Program-made: the position numbers and the translations under genes | In this document: positions 53,237-63,371 of the stretch, piece by piece | How positions within the stretch are numbered: position 1 is the first letter of the stretch | Layout of the letters: the number at the start of each line of letters is the position of its first letter | Notes under the pieces: model-generated | Seen by the model: only the letters and a program-made list of their open reading frames with translations | Databases searched by the model: none | What the model was told of the DNA's origin: nothing | From: Curtobacterium sp. Leaf261 | GTDB taxonomy: Bacteria > Actinomycetota > Actinomycetes > Actinomycetales > Microbacteriaceae | DNA: 64,000 nucleotides | Direction of reading: 5' to 3' | Assembly: GCF_001422205.1 (NCBI RefSeq) | Contig: NZ_LMMJ01000009.1 | Location: 1 to 64,000 of the forward strand

Positions 53237-53959
53237 ATGAACCACGGGGCGACACTGCGTGCGGACGATCGACCGTGCGGGGACGACACCGACACCGAGG
53301 CCGACCAGGATGTCGGTCCGGACCCGGTGGTCGCCTGGGCCGAAGGCACGGGCGGCGCCTCCGAACCCGACGGGGGCGTTGATCGTCGCGGTGACGGTCC
53401 GGTGGGCGACCGCATCCGGACTGGAGGGACGGTGCAGCACCTCCGGTCGGCCCCACCCCGGCGGACGGGCACCACGACCCGGCAGATCGCCGGCTCCCGG
53501 CAGACGGGCATCGGTCCCCGGCAGGCGGACACCGGTGTCCGGCACGCGGGCGCGGGTCCGCGGCAGACGCTCGCCATCGTGGAGGACGTCTTCGCGGTGC
53601 AGTCGACGCCGAGGACCGACCTGCCGGATCCCCGTCAGGTTGCGAAGGACCTGGCCCGCTGTGTCGTCGAGGTCCTCGCCGGTGCCCGGGAGCTCGACCA
53701 GATCGGCCGCTGGTTGAGCGACGAGGTCCATCGCAACCTGCAGGCGCGTGTGTCGATCGCCGCACGTGCGCGGGCCGTGCAGCGTCGAGCGGCCACGCGG
53801 CCGGTGTTCCGGATCGGCTCGGTGCTCGTCAGTGAACCGGCGAGCGGGATCGCCGAGGCGACGGTCATCGTGCACGCCAAGGCACGGACCCGCGCGGTCG
53901 CGATCCGGCTCGAGGGGCTCGACGGCCGATGGCGGGCGACGGCGATCAGCGTGTTGTGA
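53237..53959 (+). CDS. Rv3235-like protein (DUF6459 type)
   Basis: 240 residues, ATG with GGAGGGG upstream. N-terminal ~115 residues are low-complexity, with repeated RQTG/RQAD segments; a GGACTGGAGGGACGGTGC family A arm is embedded in frame (53418-53435). C-terminal domain (about 130-240: RQVAKDLARCVVEVLAGARELDQIGRWLS, VFRIGSVLVSEPASGIAEATVIV, RLEGLDGRWRATAISVL) resembles the conserved actinobacterial protein found beside secA. Function unknown. Not a membrane protein. Confidence 0.75.
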   Translation: MNHGATLRADDRPCGDDTDTEADQDVGPDPVVAWAEGTGGASEPDGGVDRRGDGPVGDRIRTGGTVQHLRSAPPRRTGTTTRQIAGSRQTGIGPRQADTGVRHAGAGPRQTLAIVEDVFAVQSTPRTDLPDPRQVAKDLARCVVEVLAGARELDQIGRWLSDEVHRNLQARVSIAARARAVQRRAATRPVFRIGSVLVSEPASGIAEATVIVHAKARTRAVAIRLEGLDGRWRATAISVL

Positions 53960-54068
53960 GGCGTCCCCTGCTCAGCGCGGCCGGATCCACGGCCGAGCGC
54001 AGCCGGGCCCCCGACCCAGCGCGGCACGACCGGACCGCCGGCCCAGCGCGGCCGGACGGATGACCAAT

Positions 54069-54123
54069 GAGAAGTGCCCATGTGTCGACCCGGATGACTC
54101 CGGGCGACACATGGGCACTTCTC
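54069..54123. terminator. Long nested hairpin between convergent genes
   Basis: Perfect 19-bp stem (54069-54087 with 54105-54123), a 1-nt bulge, then an inner CCCGG/CCGGG stem with 6-nt loop. Lies 22 nt before the secA stop and 110 nt past the Rv3235-like gene. AT-richer than the family A palindromes and unrelated to them. Preceded by a CCCAGCGCGGC tandem (about 53975-54060). Confidence 0.75.
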
Positions 54124-54145
54124 GGCACGGCGATCGCCGTGACGG

Positions 54146-56947
54146 TTACTTCTTGCGACGATCCGCCCGGTTGGTCGGTGCATCGCCCTGCCCGAACGAG
54201 CCCTTCTGCCCGGACGCCGTCGCCTTGTTCCCGAAGGAGGAGCCCTTCTCGGGTCCGGCCGCGACCTGGGCTGCTTCCTGCTCGGCCTGCTGCTTCTGCG
54301 CCAGGGCAGTGGCAGCCTGCTCGAGACGTCCACGCTCGTCGCGCACCTCGACCTCGCCGTCGATCGACGGTGCCGAGTACTCCAGCCCGTTGTTCTCGCC
54401 CTCGTCACCAAGACCGCGGGCCTCGATGGTCGAGGTCTCGCCGTCGGACTGCACCTGCACCTCGAGGTTGAACAGGAACCCGACGGACTCCTCGCGGATC
54501 TGGCCCATCATGCTCTGGAACAGCGCGTAGCCCTCGCGCTGGTACTCGACCAGCGGGTCGCGCTGGGCCATCGCGCGGAGGCCGATGCCGTCCTTCAGGT
54601 AGTCCATCTCGTAGAGGTGGTCGCGCCAGCGGCGGTCGATCACCGAGAGGACGACACGACGCTCGAGTTCGCGCATCGCCTCGTCGCCGAGGGTCTCTTC
54701 TCGAGCGTCGTAGGCGACCTTCGCGTCGGAGAGGATCTCGCGGCCGAGGAACTCCCGCGAGGTCTTGCCCCGCGAGCCGGCCTCGGTGATGACCTCGTCG
54801 ATGCTGATCGAGATCGGGTAGATCGTGCCGAGTTCGGTCCACATGGCGTCGAGATTCCAGTCGTCCGGCGACCCCTCGGACGTGTGCGTGTCGATGATCT
54901 CGTCGACGACGCTCGACAGGAACGCCTGCGACCGGTCCTGCAGGTCGTCACCCTCGAGGATGTGACGCCGGTCGCTGTAGATCGCCTCGCGCTGGCGGTT
55001 CAGGACGTCGTCGTACTTCAGGACGTTCTTGCGGATCTCCGCGTTGCGCGACTCGACCTGCGACTGCGCGGACCGGATCGCACGGCCGACCAGCTTGTTC
55101 TCGATGGCGAGGTCGTCCGGGACGTTCGAGCGGCCCATGAGGCTCTCGGCGGCACCGGAGTTGAACAGGCGCATCAGGTCGTCGGTGAGCGACAGGTAGA
55201 ACCGGCTCTCGCCCGGGTCACCCTGACGGCCGGAACGACCACGGAGCTGGTTGTCGATGCGGCGGGACTCGTGCCGCTCGGTGCCGAGGACGTACAGCCC
55301 GCCGGCCTCGCGGACCTCGTCGGCCTCGGCCTTGAGCTCCTCCTTGACGCGGTCGAACACACCGTCCCACTCGGCCTCGTACTCGTCGGGGGTCTCGGCC
55401 GGCGAGAGTCCCTTGGCGTGCATCTCGGCGACCGCGATGAACTCGGCGTTGCCGCCGAGCATGATGTCTGTTCCACGACCGGCCATGTTCGTGGCGACCG
55501 TGACCGCACCGAGTCGACCCGCCTGGGCGACGATCGCGGCTTCGCGGGCGTGGTTCTTGGCGTTCAGGACCTCGTGCTTCACACCGCGCTTGGCGAGGAG
55601 CTTGGAGAGGTACTCGGACTTCTCGACGGAGGTCGTCCCCACCAGGACCGGCTGGCCCTTCTCGTGGCGCGCCTCGATGTCCTCGGCGACCTGCTCGAAC
55701 TTGGCCTGCTCGTTCTTGTAGACGAGGTCGGTCTGGTCGAGCCGCTTGACCGGCTGGTTCGTCGGGATGGGGACGACGCCGAGCTTGTAGGTCGACATGA
55801 ACTCGGCGGCCTCGGTCTCGGCCGTACCGGTCATGCCGGAGAGCTTCTTGTAGAGGCGGAAGTAGTTCTGCAGGGTGATCGTGGCGAGGGTCTGGTTCTC
55901 GGCCTTGACCTCGACACCCTCCTTGGCCTCGATCGCCTGGTGGATGCCCTCGTTGTAGCGACGCCCCATCAGGATGCGGCCGGTGTGCTCGTCGACGATG
56001 AGCACCTCGCCGTTCATGACGACGTAGTCCTTGTCGCGCTTGAACAGCGACGCAGCCTTGATCGAGTTGTTCAGGAACGAGATGAGCGGGGTGTTCGCCG
56101 CCTCGTACAGGTTGTCGATGCCGAGGTAGTCCTCGACCTTCTCGATGCCGGGCTCGAGCACGCCGACGGTGCGCTTCTTCTCGTCGACCTCGTAGTCCTC
56201 GCCCGCGGTCAGACGCGTGGCGAGGGACGCGAACTCGGTGAACCAGCGGTTCGCCTCCCCCGATGCCGGGCCGGAGATGATGAGCGGCGTCCGCGCCTCA
56301 TCGATGAGGATCGAGTCGACCTCGTCGACCACGGCGAAGAAGTGGCCGCGCTGGACCATCTCCGAGGCCTGCCACGCCATGTTGTCGCGGAGGTAGTCGA
56401 AGCCGAACTCGTTGTTCGTGCCGTAGGTGACGTCGGCGGCGTACTGCTCGCGACGCTCCGCCGGGGTCTGTCCGGCGAGGATGCACCCGGTCGTCATGCC
56501 GAGGGCGCGGAACACACGGCCCATGAGCTCGGACTGGTAGCTCGCGAGGAAGTCGTTGACCGTGATGATGTGCACACCGCGCGACGCGATCGCATTGAGG
56601 TACGCGGCCGTCGTGGCGACGAGGGTCTTGCCCTCACCGGTCTTCATCTCGGCGATGTTCCCGAGGTGCAGGGCCGCGCCGCCCATCAGCTGGACGTCGA
56701 AGTGCCGCATGCCGAGCGTCCGCTTGGCGGCTTCGCGCACGGCCGCGAACGACTCCGGGAGCAGGTCGTCGAGCGACTCCCCGTTGGCGTACCGCTCGCG
56801 GAGTTCGGTGGTCTCTTCGCGGAGCTCGTCGTCGGACAGACTCGCGAAGTCGTCCTCGAGGTCGTTGATCGCCTCGGCGTAGGCCTTGAGGCGGCGGAGG
56901 GTCTTTCCTTCACCGAAGCGGAGGACCTTCTCCAGCACGTTCGTCAC
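54146..56947 (-). CDS. secA: Preprotein translocase ATPase SecA
   Basis: 933 residues, GTG start with AAGGAG upstream. Drives Sec export of unfolded proteins through SecYEG. Motor motifs: Walker A in [11 protein letters not shown], Walker [41 protein letters not shown]. The preprotein cross-linking and helical scaffold domains follow. The C-terminus is a Gln/Ala/Gly/Lys-rich tail ending NRADRRKK without the CxCx8CH zinc site, as in actinobacterial SecA1. Gap of 213 bp to hpf with two hairpins. Confidence 0.98.
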   Translation of the reverse strand: MTNVLEKVLRFGEGKTLRRLKAYAEAINDLEDDFASLSDDELREETTELRERYANGESLDDLLPESFAAVREAAKRTLGMRHFDVQLMGGAALHLGNIAEMKTGEGKTLVATTAAYLNAIASRGVHIITVNDFLASYQSELMGRVFRALGMTTGCILAGQTPAERREQYAADVTYGTNNEFGFDYLRDNMAWQASEMVQRGHFFAVVDEVDSILIDEARTPLIISGPASGEANRWFTEFASLATRLTAGEDYEVDEKKRTVGVLEPGIEKVEDYLGIDNLYEAANTPLISFLNNSIKAASLFKRDKDYVVMNGEVLIVDEHTGRILMGRRYNEGIHQAIEAKEGVEVKAENQTLATITLQNYFRLYKKLSGMTGTAETEAAEFMSTYKLGVVPIPTNQPVKRLDQTDLVYKNEQAKFEQVAEDIEARHEKGQPVLVGTTSVEKSEYLSKLLAKRGVKHEVLNAKNHAREAAIVAQAGRLGAVTVATNMAGRGTDIMLGGNAEFIAVAEMHAKGLSPAETPDEYEAEWDGVFDRVKEELKAEADEVREAGGLYVLGTERHESRRIDNQLRGRSGRQGDPGESRFYLSLTDDLMRLFNSGAAESLMGRSNVPDDLAIENKLVGRAIRSAQSQVESRNAEIRKNVLKYDDVLNRQREAIYSDRRHILEGDDLQDRSQAFLSSVVDEIIDTHTSEGSPDDWNLDAMWTELGTIYPISISIDEVITEAGSRGKTSREFLGREILSDAKVAYDAREETLGDEAMRELERRVVLSVIDRRWRDHLYEMDYLKDGIGLRAMAQRDPLVEYQREGYALFQSMMGQIREESVGFLFNLEVQVQSDGETSTIEARGLGDEGENNGLEYSAPSIDGEVEVRDERGRLEQAATALAQKQQAEQEAAQVAAGPEKGSSFGNKATASGQKGSFGQGDAPTNRADRRKK

Positions 56948-57084
56948 TCTGCGACTCCTTCAAGACAGTTCGACACGCGGACCGCTGGACCCACCCGACG
57001 GGCGGACGCATGCGTTCGATCAGCGGTCAATGCTAGCAACCCGTCGGACGACCAGGCTGAGAGAGGGGGCAGACCCGCCGCGAC

Positions 57085-57115
57085 GTCCCCGGTCGGAGCG
57101 ACTCCGACCGGGGAC
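57085..57115 (-). terminator. Terminator hairpin behind hpf
   Basis: 14-bp perfect stem (57085-57098 with 57102-57115), CGA loop. A second 9-bp hairpin GACGGTCCG/CGGACCGTC (57121-57147) precedes it. Together they separate hpf from secA. Confidence 0.7.
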
Positions 57116-57160
57116 GGATCGACGGTCCGCGCGAGGCACGGACCGTCGGACGCAGCGACC

Positions 57161-57865
57161 TCAGGTGACCAGACCGGCCCGCTCGGCCGTGCGCTGCTCC
57201 TGCTGCTCGGACGCCTGGTCGTCGAGGCCGATGACGCCGTAGTCCCAGCCCTTCCGCCGGTAGACGACACTCGGTCGCTCGGTCTCCTCGTCGATGAAGA
57301 GGTAGAAGTCGTGCCCGACGAGCTCCATGTAGTAGAGCGCGTCGTCGACCGTCATCGGCGTCGACGCGAACACCTTCTTGCGGATGACGACCGGGCAGTA
57401 CGCCTCCTCGAGCTCGGCCTCGTCGATCGGCTCCTCGATGGTCGCGAGGGCACCCGTGGCGACGTTCTCGATCAGCCCGCCGTCCGCGGGGACGACACCC
57501 ATGCTGGCGAAGGACTCCCCCGCCGCCTGCGAGACCGAGGTCGGACGGTGCCGGCCCCGGTGCACCTTCTTGCGGTCCTTCGCCCTGCGGAGGCGCTCCA
57601 TGATCCTGGCGTAGGCCAGGTCGAACGCGGCGTACTTGTCGGATGCGGTCGACTCCGCGCGGACGAGCGGCCCGGGGCCGATGAGGGTGAGCTCGACGCG
57701 GTCGTCGCCGTTCGCCCCCGAGCTCTTCTCGTGGTGTCGACTGACCCGCACCTCGAACGCGAGGGCTCGGTCGGCGAGCGCGTCGATCTTGGCGGACTTC
57801 TCCTCGGCGTAGGCGCGGAAACGATCGGTGATCCCGACGTTCCTGCCCGTGATCGTGGTGTCCAT
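57161..57865 (-). CDS. hpf: Ribosome hibernation promoting factor, long form
   Basis: 234 residues, ATG at 57865 with GGGAGCC upstream (an ATG four codons earlier is possible). N-terminal HPF/RaiA domain (about 1-110: ITGRNVGITDRFRAYAEEKSAKI, DRVELTLIGPGPLVRAE, DLAYARIMERLRRAKDRKK) binds the 30S subunit; a linker leads to the C-terminal dimerisation domain (about 165-220: PVVIRKKVFASTPMTVDDALYYMELVGHDFYLF and the VVYRRKGWDYGVI end) that pairs ribosomes into 100S. Neighbours comFC and secA match the mycobacterial order. Confidence 0.95.
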   Translation of the reverse strand: MDTTITGRNVGITDRFRAYAEEKSAKIDALADRALAFEVRVSRHHEKSSGANGDDRVELTLIGPGPLVRAESTASDKYAAFDLAYARIMERLRRAKDRKKVHRGRHRPTSVSQAAGESFASMGVVPADGGLIENVATGALATIEEPIDEAELEEAYCPVVIRKKVFASTPMTVDDALYYMELVGHDFYLFIDEETERPSVVYRRKGWDYGVIGLDDQASEQQEQRTAERAGLVT

Positions 57866-58005
57866 GGCGGCTCCCATCCAGACTCGGCGTGTCGCCTCCA
57901 TCCGGCGAACTCGCAACGCCTTTCGGGACACCGTAGACCCGCGCCCGGTGGTCGGCACCCGATCCCGGCGTGTTGCACGGAACGCGGAACGCTTCCACAG
58001 GGCGC

Positions 58006-58671
58006 TCACGGTTCCACGCTCGCCGTCGCGACGCAGCGGACCACCGTGCCACCGGCGGCACGGACGGCACGGATGCTCTCGGCCATCGTCACGCCGGTCG
58101 TCACGACGTCGTCGACGAGGACCACGGGGCGCCCGCCGACCCCGACGGCCCGGAGCGACCCCACCGTCGCCGCGACCCGCTCGATCGCGGTCCGGGACTT
58201 CTGCGACCCCGCGGCACCCGGCGCGTCCCGGCCGCGCGCCCGGACCCGACGGAGCCGGCCGGGGACCCGCACCCCGCCGCGACCGAGGAGCAGGACGACC
58301 GGGTCGAACCCACGCCGACGCTGTCCGGCTGCCGATGAGGGAACACGGAGCACGACGGCTCCCGGTGCAGACCGACACGCTCGTCGGAGCACGCGGACGG
58401 TGGGTGCACCGAGGGTCCTGGCGACGTCGAGGCGGCCGTGCACCTTGACCGCGAGGACCAGGGTCCTGGCGATGCCGGTGTACTCGAACGCCGCGTCGAG
58501 TCGGACCCCGGCGACGAGCCTGGTGCACGGCGGTGTCGCGGCGAGCTCCGCGCGGCACCCGGCACACACCGCGCGGTCGTCGGCTCCGCACCCGGCGCAC
58601 TCGACGGGGAGCAGGATGCCGAGGGCCTCTGCCGCGGCGTCTCGCCAGGGTGTCGTGGTGATCGTCTCCAT
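58006..58671 (-). CDS. comFC: ComF/GntX-family phosphoribosyltransferase-like protein
   Basis: 221 residues from ATG at 58671. N-terminal zinc ribbon with CAGC and CAGC pairs (about 26-44), then a PRTase fold with the VVLVDDVVTTGVTM PRPP motif near the C-terminus. A loop contains many Arg and Gly (RVPGRLRRVRARGRD). ComFC is used in DNA uptake in naturally competent bacteria; in actinobacteria the function is unclear. Lies between lpqB and hpf as in Mycobacterium. Confidence 0.88.
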   Translation of the reverse strand: METITTTPWRDAAAEALGILLPVECAGCGADDRAVCAGCRAELAATPPCTRLVAGVRLDAAFEYTGIARTLVLAVKVHGRLDVARTLGAPTVRVLRRACRSAPGAVVLRVPSSAAGQRRRGFDPVVLLLGRGGVRVPGRLRRVRARGRDAPGAAGSQKSRTAIERVAATVGSLRAVGVGGRPVVLVDDVVTTGVTMAESIRAVRAAGGTVVRCVATASVEP

Positions 58672-58874
58672 GGCCACGACCCTGCCCGACCGGCCGTCTG
58701 CGGTGCGGTGATCGGAGACGGACTGTGGACGATCCTCCCGTCCGTACCGGGTGGGGAGGACGGGCCGCGCCCGGCCCACCGGACGCAGCCGAGCCCTGCG
58801 CCACGCAACCGAGCCACGCGCCACGCAACAGCGCCGCGCGCCGCGCCACCCGCCCGCCCGCCCGCCCGCGACCG

Positions 58875-60578
58875 TCAGCGCTGCGTCCCGAGCACCTTCG
58901 CGGTCACGCCCGTGTCGTCCCACCCGCCGCCGCTCTCGGAGAGCACCCGCCCGTCCGACACGCGCAGGAGCAGCGCGCCGGCACTCCCGCCGACGATGTC
59001 CGTGCCGTCACCACTCGGCCGACTGAGGGTCTCCGACTGCCCTCCGATCGTCGACGTGGTCACGCTCGATCCCGTCGAGGTCTCCCCGAGCGTCGCGACC
59101 TCGAGGTCACTCGCCCACGTGGCGTCCACGGGGTCCCCGGTCGCCGCCTGGACCCGGATCGGTGTGCCGAAGGACGTCGGTGCCTTCTGCGCGTCGCGGA
59201 TGATCGCCATGACGTACAGCGCCGCTCCCGAGTCGGTCTCGATGAGTGCGAGCGCGCGCGCCGAGTCACGCGACACCTCGAACGAGACGAGCTGACCGGG
59301 CGGCAGGGTGGACGCCACCGTGTGCGTGTCGCCACCGGCGCCGAACGCGGTGATCGACCGCGGATCCGACGCCTGCCCGGACCAGACGAAACCCTGGTCG
59401 TCGATCGACGGGGCGACGAGGCCCGTCCGGGCGTCGAGTCGCAGTGGCGCCGCCGACCCGGACCGCACGCCGAACACCCCGTCGCGGTTGCCGACCGCCG
59501 CCTCGGAGCCGCTCGTGGAGACCTCGAACGACGTCGGGGCGAGGGCGGCGATCTTGTCGCCGATGCTCGGCAGCGCGCTGAGCGAGGACGCCGTCGCGTT
59601 CCCGACGCCGCGGTCGCCGTACACGAGCGGTCGAGGGTCGACGTCCGGATCGCGTTCGGCGCTCGTGCCGCTCGAATCCGGCACGCTGAGACCGGTCCCC
59701 TCGACGGTGATGCTCACCGACGAGATCGACGCGACGGTGGACAGGCTCGAGGTGAGCTGCTCGCGCATCCGCACCTTCTCGAGCGTGCTGGCCTTCAGGG
59801 CGTCGCTCGTCAGGTCCACCTGCGCCGATCCGTTGTCCACCGTCACGGCGTTCAACGAGAGCTGCGTGCCCTCCGGGAAGGCCGACACGACCGCCCCCTT
59901 CAGCCAGTCGCTCGGGCCGGCCAGCAGCGCGCTCGCGATCCGGGTGCTCGTGGAGGAGCGCGCCAGGAACCATCGCTCATCGGGTACCAGGTACTTGTAG
60001 GTGGGGTCGTAGAAGTAGAGCGCGTGCGCCTGGAACACCGACTCGAAGTTCGCCGGGTTCAGGATGATGCCGTCCGGTGCGTAGCTGATCCGCCACTGCC
60101 CCGACTGCTTCGTGAACTGGAACGTCAGGGTCGAGCTCGTCGGCCGGACCGCCTGGGTGTACTCGCCCGCTGCGTCGACCGTCGCGCTCGCCGTCAGCGT
60201 GTAGCTCAGCCGCCGTTCGGTCGTCCGCGTGATGCCACCGCCACTCTGCCGGATGGTGACGCTCTGCCGCGGGTTCCACTTCTGCGCGAACCCGTCGCTC
60301 AGGAACTCCCGGGCGATGGCGTAGTTGTCCTGGGGCCCGGTCGCCGCCCGGATGAAGTCCTGCAGGATCGTCTCCTGGTCACTGCCCTTGACCGGCCCGT
60401 CTGGGCGGTAGTCGAGGCCGGACTGCGTGTCGTCCTGCACCTTGCTGCCGCGCTGCACCGGACCGGTGGTGGGAATGGCCGCGCACGCGGTCAGGGCGAC
60501 GAGGGCGAGACCGGCGAGCAGCGCGGCCGCGCCGCGGCGGAGGCGGGAGCCGGACGGGAGGCCCGTGGTGCGTGTCAT
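58875..60578 (-). CDS. lpqB: Lipoprotein LpqB
   Basis: 567 residues. Signal peptide with lipobox LTAC (Cys about 32). GerMN-like domain in the middle (FPEGTQLSLNAVTVDNGSAQVDLTSDAL) and a C-terminal beta-propeller-like domain ending KVLGTQR. In Mycobacterium LpqB interacts with the extracellular part of MtrB and adjusts MtrAB activity. ATG overlaps the mtrB stop as ATGA (60575-60578), so the pair is coupled. Confidence 0.94.
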   Translation of the reverse strand: MTRTTGLPSGSRLRRGAAALLAGLALVALTACAAIPTTGPVQRGSKVQDDTQSGLDYRPDGPVKGSDQETILQDFIRAATGPQDNYAIAREFLSDGFAQKWNPRQSVTIRQSGGGITRTTERRLSYTLTASATVDAAGEYTQAVRPTSSTLTFQFTKQSGQWRISYAPDGIILNPANFESVFQAHALYFYDPTYKYLVPDERWFLARSSTSTRIASALLAGPSDWLKGAVVSAFPEGTQLSLNAVTVDNGSAQVDLTSDALKASTLEKVRMREQLTSSLSTVASISSVSITVEGTGLSVPDSSGTSAERDPDVDPRPLVYGDRGVGNATASSLSALPSIGDKIAALAPTSFEVSTSGSEAAVGNRDGVFGVRSGSAAPLRLDARTGLVAPSIDDQGFVWSGQASDPRSITAFGAGGDTHTVASTLPPGQLVSFEVSRDSARALALIETDSGAALYVMAIIRDAQKAPTSFGTPIRVQAATGDPVDATWASDLEVATLGETSTGSSVTTSTIGGQSETLSRPSGDGTDIVGGSAGALLLRVSDGRVLSESGGGWDDTGVTAKVLGTQR

Positions 60579-62464
60579 CGGTCGTCCTCCGTCCGGCGGG
60601 TGCCCGGGCCGGTGCCGGTGCTGGCCCGGGTGCCGGTGCTGGCGCTGGTGCTGGTGCTGGTGCTCGTGCGTGCGGCGGCGCTGGTGCTGGTGCTGGTGCT
60701 GGGGGCGGCGCCGTGCCAGCTCGGCTCCGGGCTCGTGGTCGTCCCTGTCGGCGTGCTCGTGCTCGTGCTCGTGCTCGTACTGTCGTCGTGGTCGTGGCGC
60801 GGGCCGTCGTACGGCTCGTCGCTCGGCGGGAGCGGGATCGCCGAGCCGGTCAGCTCGCCGGCACCGCGCCGCCGCGGCAGCGTCAGCACGAAGACCGACC
60901 CCTCGCCGCGCTGCGACCACACGTCGATCCGCCCACCGTGGAGATGGGCGTCCTCGAGGCTGATCGCCAAGCCGAGCCCCGTGCCGCCGATCGTGCGCTG
61001 CCTGGACGGGTCGGCCCTCCAGAAGCGGTCGAAGACCCGGTCGGCGTCCTGCGGCGGCATGCCCACACCGGAGTCGCGGACCGCGATCGCGACGGTCTCG
61101 CGGTCGCTGTCGACCACGACCTGCACCGGACGCGCCTCGCCGTGCTCGATCGCGTTCCCGACGAGGTTCCGGAGGACCCGGCGGATGCGTCGCCCGTCGA
61201 CGTCCGTGGCGACGTGCCCGCCGGGGGTCGCGAGCTGGAGCTCGACCCCCGCGGACTCGGCCAGGGGACGGAACTCGTCGACGATGTCCGTGGCGAGGGC
61301 CGCCAGCACCACCGGCTCCGTCTCGAGCTGGACCGCCTGGGCGTCGTAGCGGGAGATCTCGAGGAGGTCGGCGAGGAGCAGCTCGAAGCGCTCGACCTGG
61401 GCGTGCAGGAGCTCGGCGGACCGACCGATCGCGGGCTCGAAGGAGTGTCGTGCGTCGAAGATGACGTCGCCGGCCAGCCGGATGGTGGTGAGGGGGGTCC
61501 GCAGTTCGTGCGAGACGTCGGACACGAACCGCTGCTGCACCCGGGAGAGCTCCGCGAGCTGTGTGATCTGCCGGCTCATGACGTCGGCCATGCCGTTGAA
61601 GCTCGTCGCGAGGATCGCGATGTCGTCCTCGCCCCGGACCGGGATGCGCTCCTCGAGCCGGCCGGCCGCGATCTTGCGGCTCGTCGCAGCGGCGACGCGG
61701 ACCGGGACGACGACGAGCCGCACGACGAGGCTCGTGACGAGTCCGATGAGCACCACCAGTGCCACGCCGCCGATCGAGAGGGTCTGCGACACGAAGTCGA
61801 GGGTCTTCTGGGCGTCGCTGAGGTCGTAGACGAGGTACAGCTCGTACTGCCCCGCGCTCGGGATCTGCAGGGTCGACCCGACGGCGAGCCCCGGGTTGAC
61901 GCGCCCCCGGTCGTCGAGGGACACCGGCTGCAGGCTGAGCTGCCCGGCGTTCTTCGCGACCGTCTTCCGCAGGGAGGAGCTGATCACGGCGTCCGGGAAG
62001 TCCTGGCTCGCGATGTTCTGCAGCGACTGCGTCGTGTTCTGCCCGGGGGTCCTGAGGATCGCGATGTCCGTGCCGCCCGGGCTCGTGGTGGTCGACAGGA
62101 TGGAGCGCTGCGCCTCGTTCTGCAGCGTCTCCAGCTCCACCTGGTTGTTGTCCTCGGCAGCCGTCGCCGCGTCGAAGATGTTCTGGGCGAGGATCGTCGC
62201 GCGCTCGGACTCCGCCTCGATCTGGTCGCGCCGCTGGTTGTAGACGTTGTTCGAGATGCTCAGCATGATGGCCGTGCCGATCACGGTCACCGCGAGTCCC
62301 GTCGTGAGCACGGTGATCGCCACCGCGCGGAACATCAGGGAGCGTCGCCAGAGGAACGCCAGCGCGCGGAGCCCGCTGCGCAACCAGCCGGACACACGGC
62401 GGCGGACGTCGCGGACCGTGGTCACCGGGCCGCGCCTCGCCGGACCGCCCGGAGCCGTGGACAT
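60575..62464 (-). CDS. mtrB: MtrB sensor histidine kinase
   Basis: 629 residues. Two transmembrane helices (about 45-70 and 232-254) enclose an extracellular sensor; then HAMP (VVVPVRVAAATSRKIAAGRLEERI), HisKA with His319 in VSDVSHELRTPLT, and HATPase (GVGMP, GGTGLGLAIS). MtrAB controls cell-wall and division genes and osmotic response. The C-terminal ~85 residues (after about 545) are Ser/Thr/Pro-rich repeats (STSTSTS, TSTSTSAS), encoded by (GGTGCT)-type tandem DNA and likely disordered. Follows mtrA by 6 nt. Confidence 0.97.
   Translation of the reverse strand: MSTAPGGPARRGPVTTVRDVRRRVSGWLRSGLRALAFLWRRSLMFRAVAITVLTTGLAVTVIGTAIMLSISNNVYNQRRDQIEAESERATILAQNIFDAATAAEDNNQVELETLQNEAQRSILSTTTSPGGTDIAILRTPGQNTTQSLQNIASQDFPDAVISSSLRKTVAKNAGQLSLQPVSLDDRGRVNPGLAVGSTLQIPSAGQYELYLVYDLSDAQKTLDFVSQTLSIGGVALVVLIGLVTSLVVRLVVVPVRVAAATSRKIAAGRLEERIPVRGEDDIAILATSFNGMADVMSRQITQLAELSRVQQRFVSDVSHELRTPLTTIRLAGDVIFDARHSFEPAIGRSAELLHAQVERFELLLADLLEISRYDAQAVQLETEPVVLAALATDIVDEFRPLAESAGVELQLATPGGHVATDVDGRRIRRVLRNLVGNAIEHGEARPVQVVVDSDRETVAIAVRDSGVGMPPQDADRVFDRFWRADPSRQRTIGGTGLGLAISLEDAHLHGGRIDVWSQRGEGSVFVLTLPRRRGAGELTGSAIPLPPSDEPYDGPRHDHDDSTSTSTSTSTPTGTTTSPEPSWHGAAPSTSTSTSAAARTSTSTSTSASTGTRASTGTGPGTRRTEDDR
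60600..60785. repeat. Tandem repeats encoding the MtrB Ser/Thr tail
   Basis: Runs of GGTGCT, GGCGCT and CGTGCT hexamers at about 60605-60712 and 60750-60780. They code for the C-terminal ST-rich tail on the minus strand. Confidence 0.85.
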
Positions 62465-62470
62465 GACGGG

Positions 62471-63148
62471 CTAGGCCCCGGCGCCCGCCCGGTACCCGAC
62501 GCCGCGGACGGTCGTCACGATGCGGGGGTTGTCCGGGTCGTGCTCGATCTTGGCGCGGAGCCGCTGCACGTGCACGTTCACCAGGCGCGTGTCCGCCTTG
62601 TAGTGGTAGCCCCACACCTGCTCGAGCAGCATCTCGCGGGTGAACACCTGGTTCGGCTTCTCGGCGAGCGCCCGGAGCAGGTCGAACTCGAGCGGGGTGA
62701 GCGAGATCGGGGCGTCACCGCGACGGACCTCGTGCCCCGGGACGTCGACCGTGACGTCGCCGACGGTCAGCACGGCGGCATCGCTCGCCACGGGCCTGAG
62801 GCGCGTGCGGATCCGGGCGACGAGCTCCTTCGGGTTGAAGGGCTTGACCACGTAGTCGTCGGCGCCGGACTCGAGTCCGACGACGACGTCTGAGGTGTCG
62901 CCGCGGGCGGTCAGCATGATGATCGGCGTGCCGCTCTCCGCACGGATCCGGCGGCAGACCTCGATGCCGTCGATCCCCGGGAGCATCACGTCGAGGAGGA
63001 CGAGGTCGGGACGGGTGGTCTGGAACGCCTCGAGGGCGTCGGTGCCGTCCGCACTGAAGTCGAGCTCGAACCCCTCGGATCGCAGGACGATGCCGATCAT
63101 CTCGCTGAGGGCGGGATCGTCGTCGACGACGAGGATGCGCGGGTTCAT
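62471..63148 (-). CDS. mtrA: MtrA response regulator
   Basis: 225 residues, OmpR/PhoB family. Phospho-acceptor Asp53 in LVLLDVMLPGIDG, Lys102 in VVKPF, then a winged-helix domain ending TTVRGVGYRAGAGA. MtrA binds near division and cell-wall hydrolase genes and oriC in other actinobacteria. RBS GGAGAAGG just upstream of ATG at 63148. First gene of mtrA-mtrB-lpqB; divergent to the next gene across 223 bp. Confidence 0.98.
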   Translation of the reverse strand: MNPRILVVDDDPALSEMIGIVLRSEGFELDFSADGTDALEAFQTTRPDLVLLDVMLPGIDGIEVCRRIRAESGTPIIMLTARGDTSDVVVGLESGADDYVVKPFNPKELVARIRTRLRPVASDAAVLTVGDVTVDVPGHEVRRGDAPISLTPLEFDLLRALAEKPNQVFTREMLLEQVWGYHYKADTRLVNVHVQRLRAKIEHDPDNPRIVTTVRGVGYRAGAGA

Positions 63149-63371
63149 GTCCTTCTCCGGCGGGGTCGATGGCGCGCGGGCACGCACCTGTCTGTCCGGC
63201 CACCATAGTCGAGGCGCAGCGCGCGCACGGTGTGCCCCGCTGCTCGGCGACCGGTGCGGCGAGTTCTCCACATTCCGGTCGCCCGCTGGTCCGCGGACGC
63301 TCCCGTCCGACAGAATCGACGGAGCGCGCCCCGAGGACGGGGTGCACACGGTGGGTGGCGAGGGGGAACGC

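Noticed and set aside
54617..58711. 1364-codon plus-strand open frame opposite secA, hpf and comFC
   Set aside because: Composition shadow: Arg/Asp/Val-rich, no motif, opposite three certain genes.
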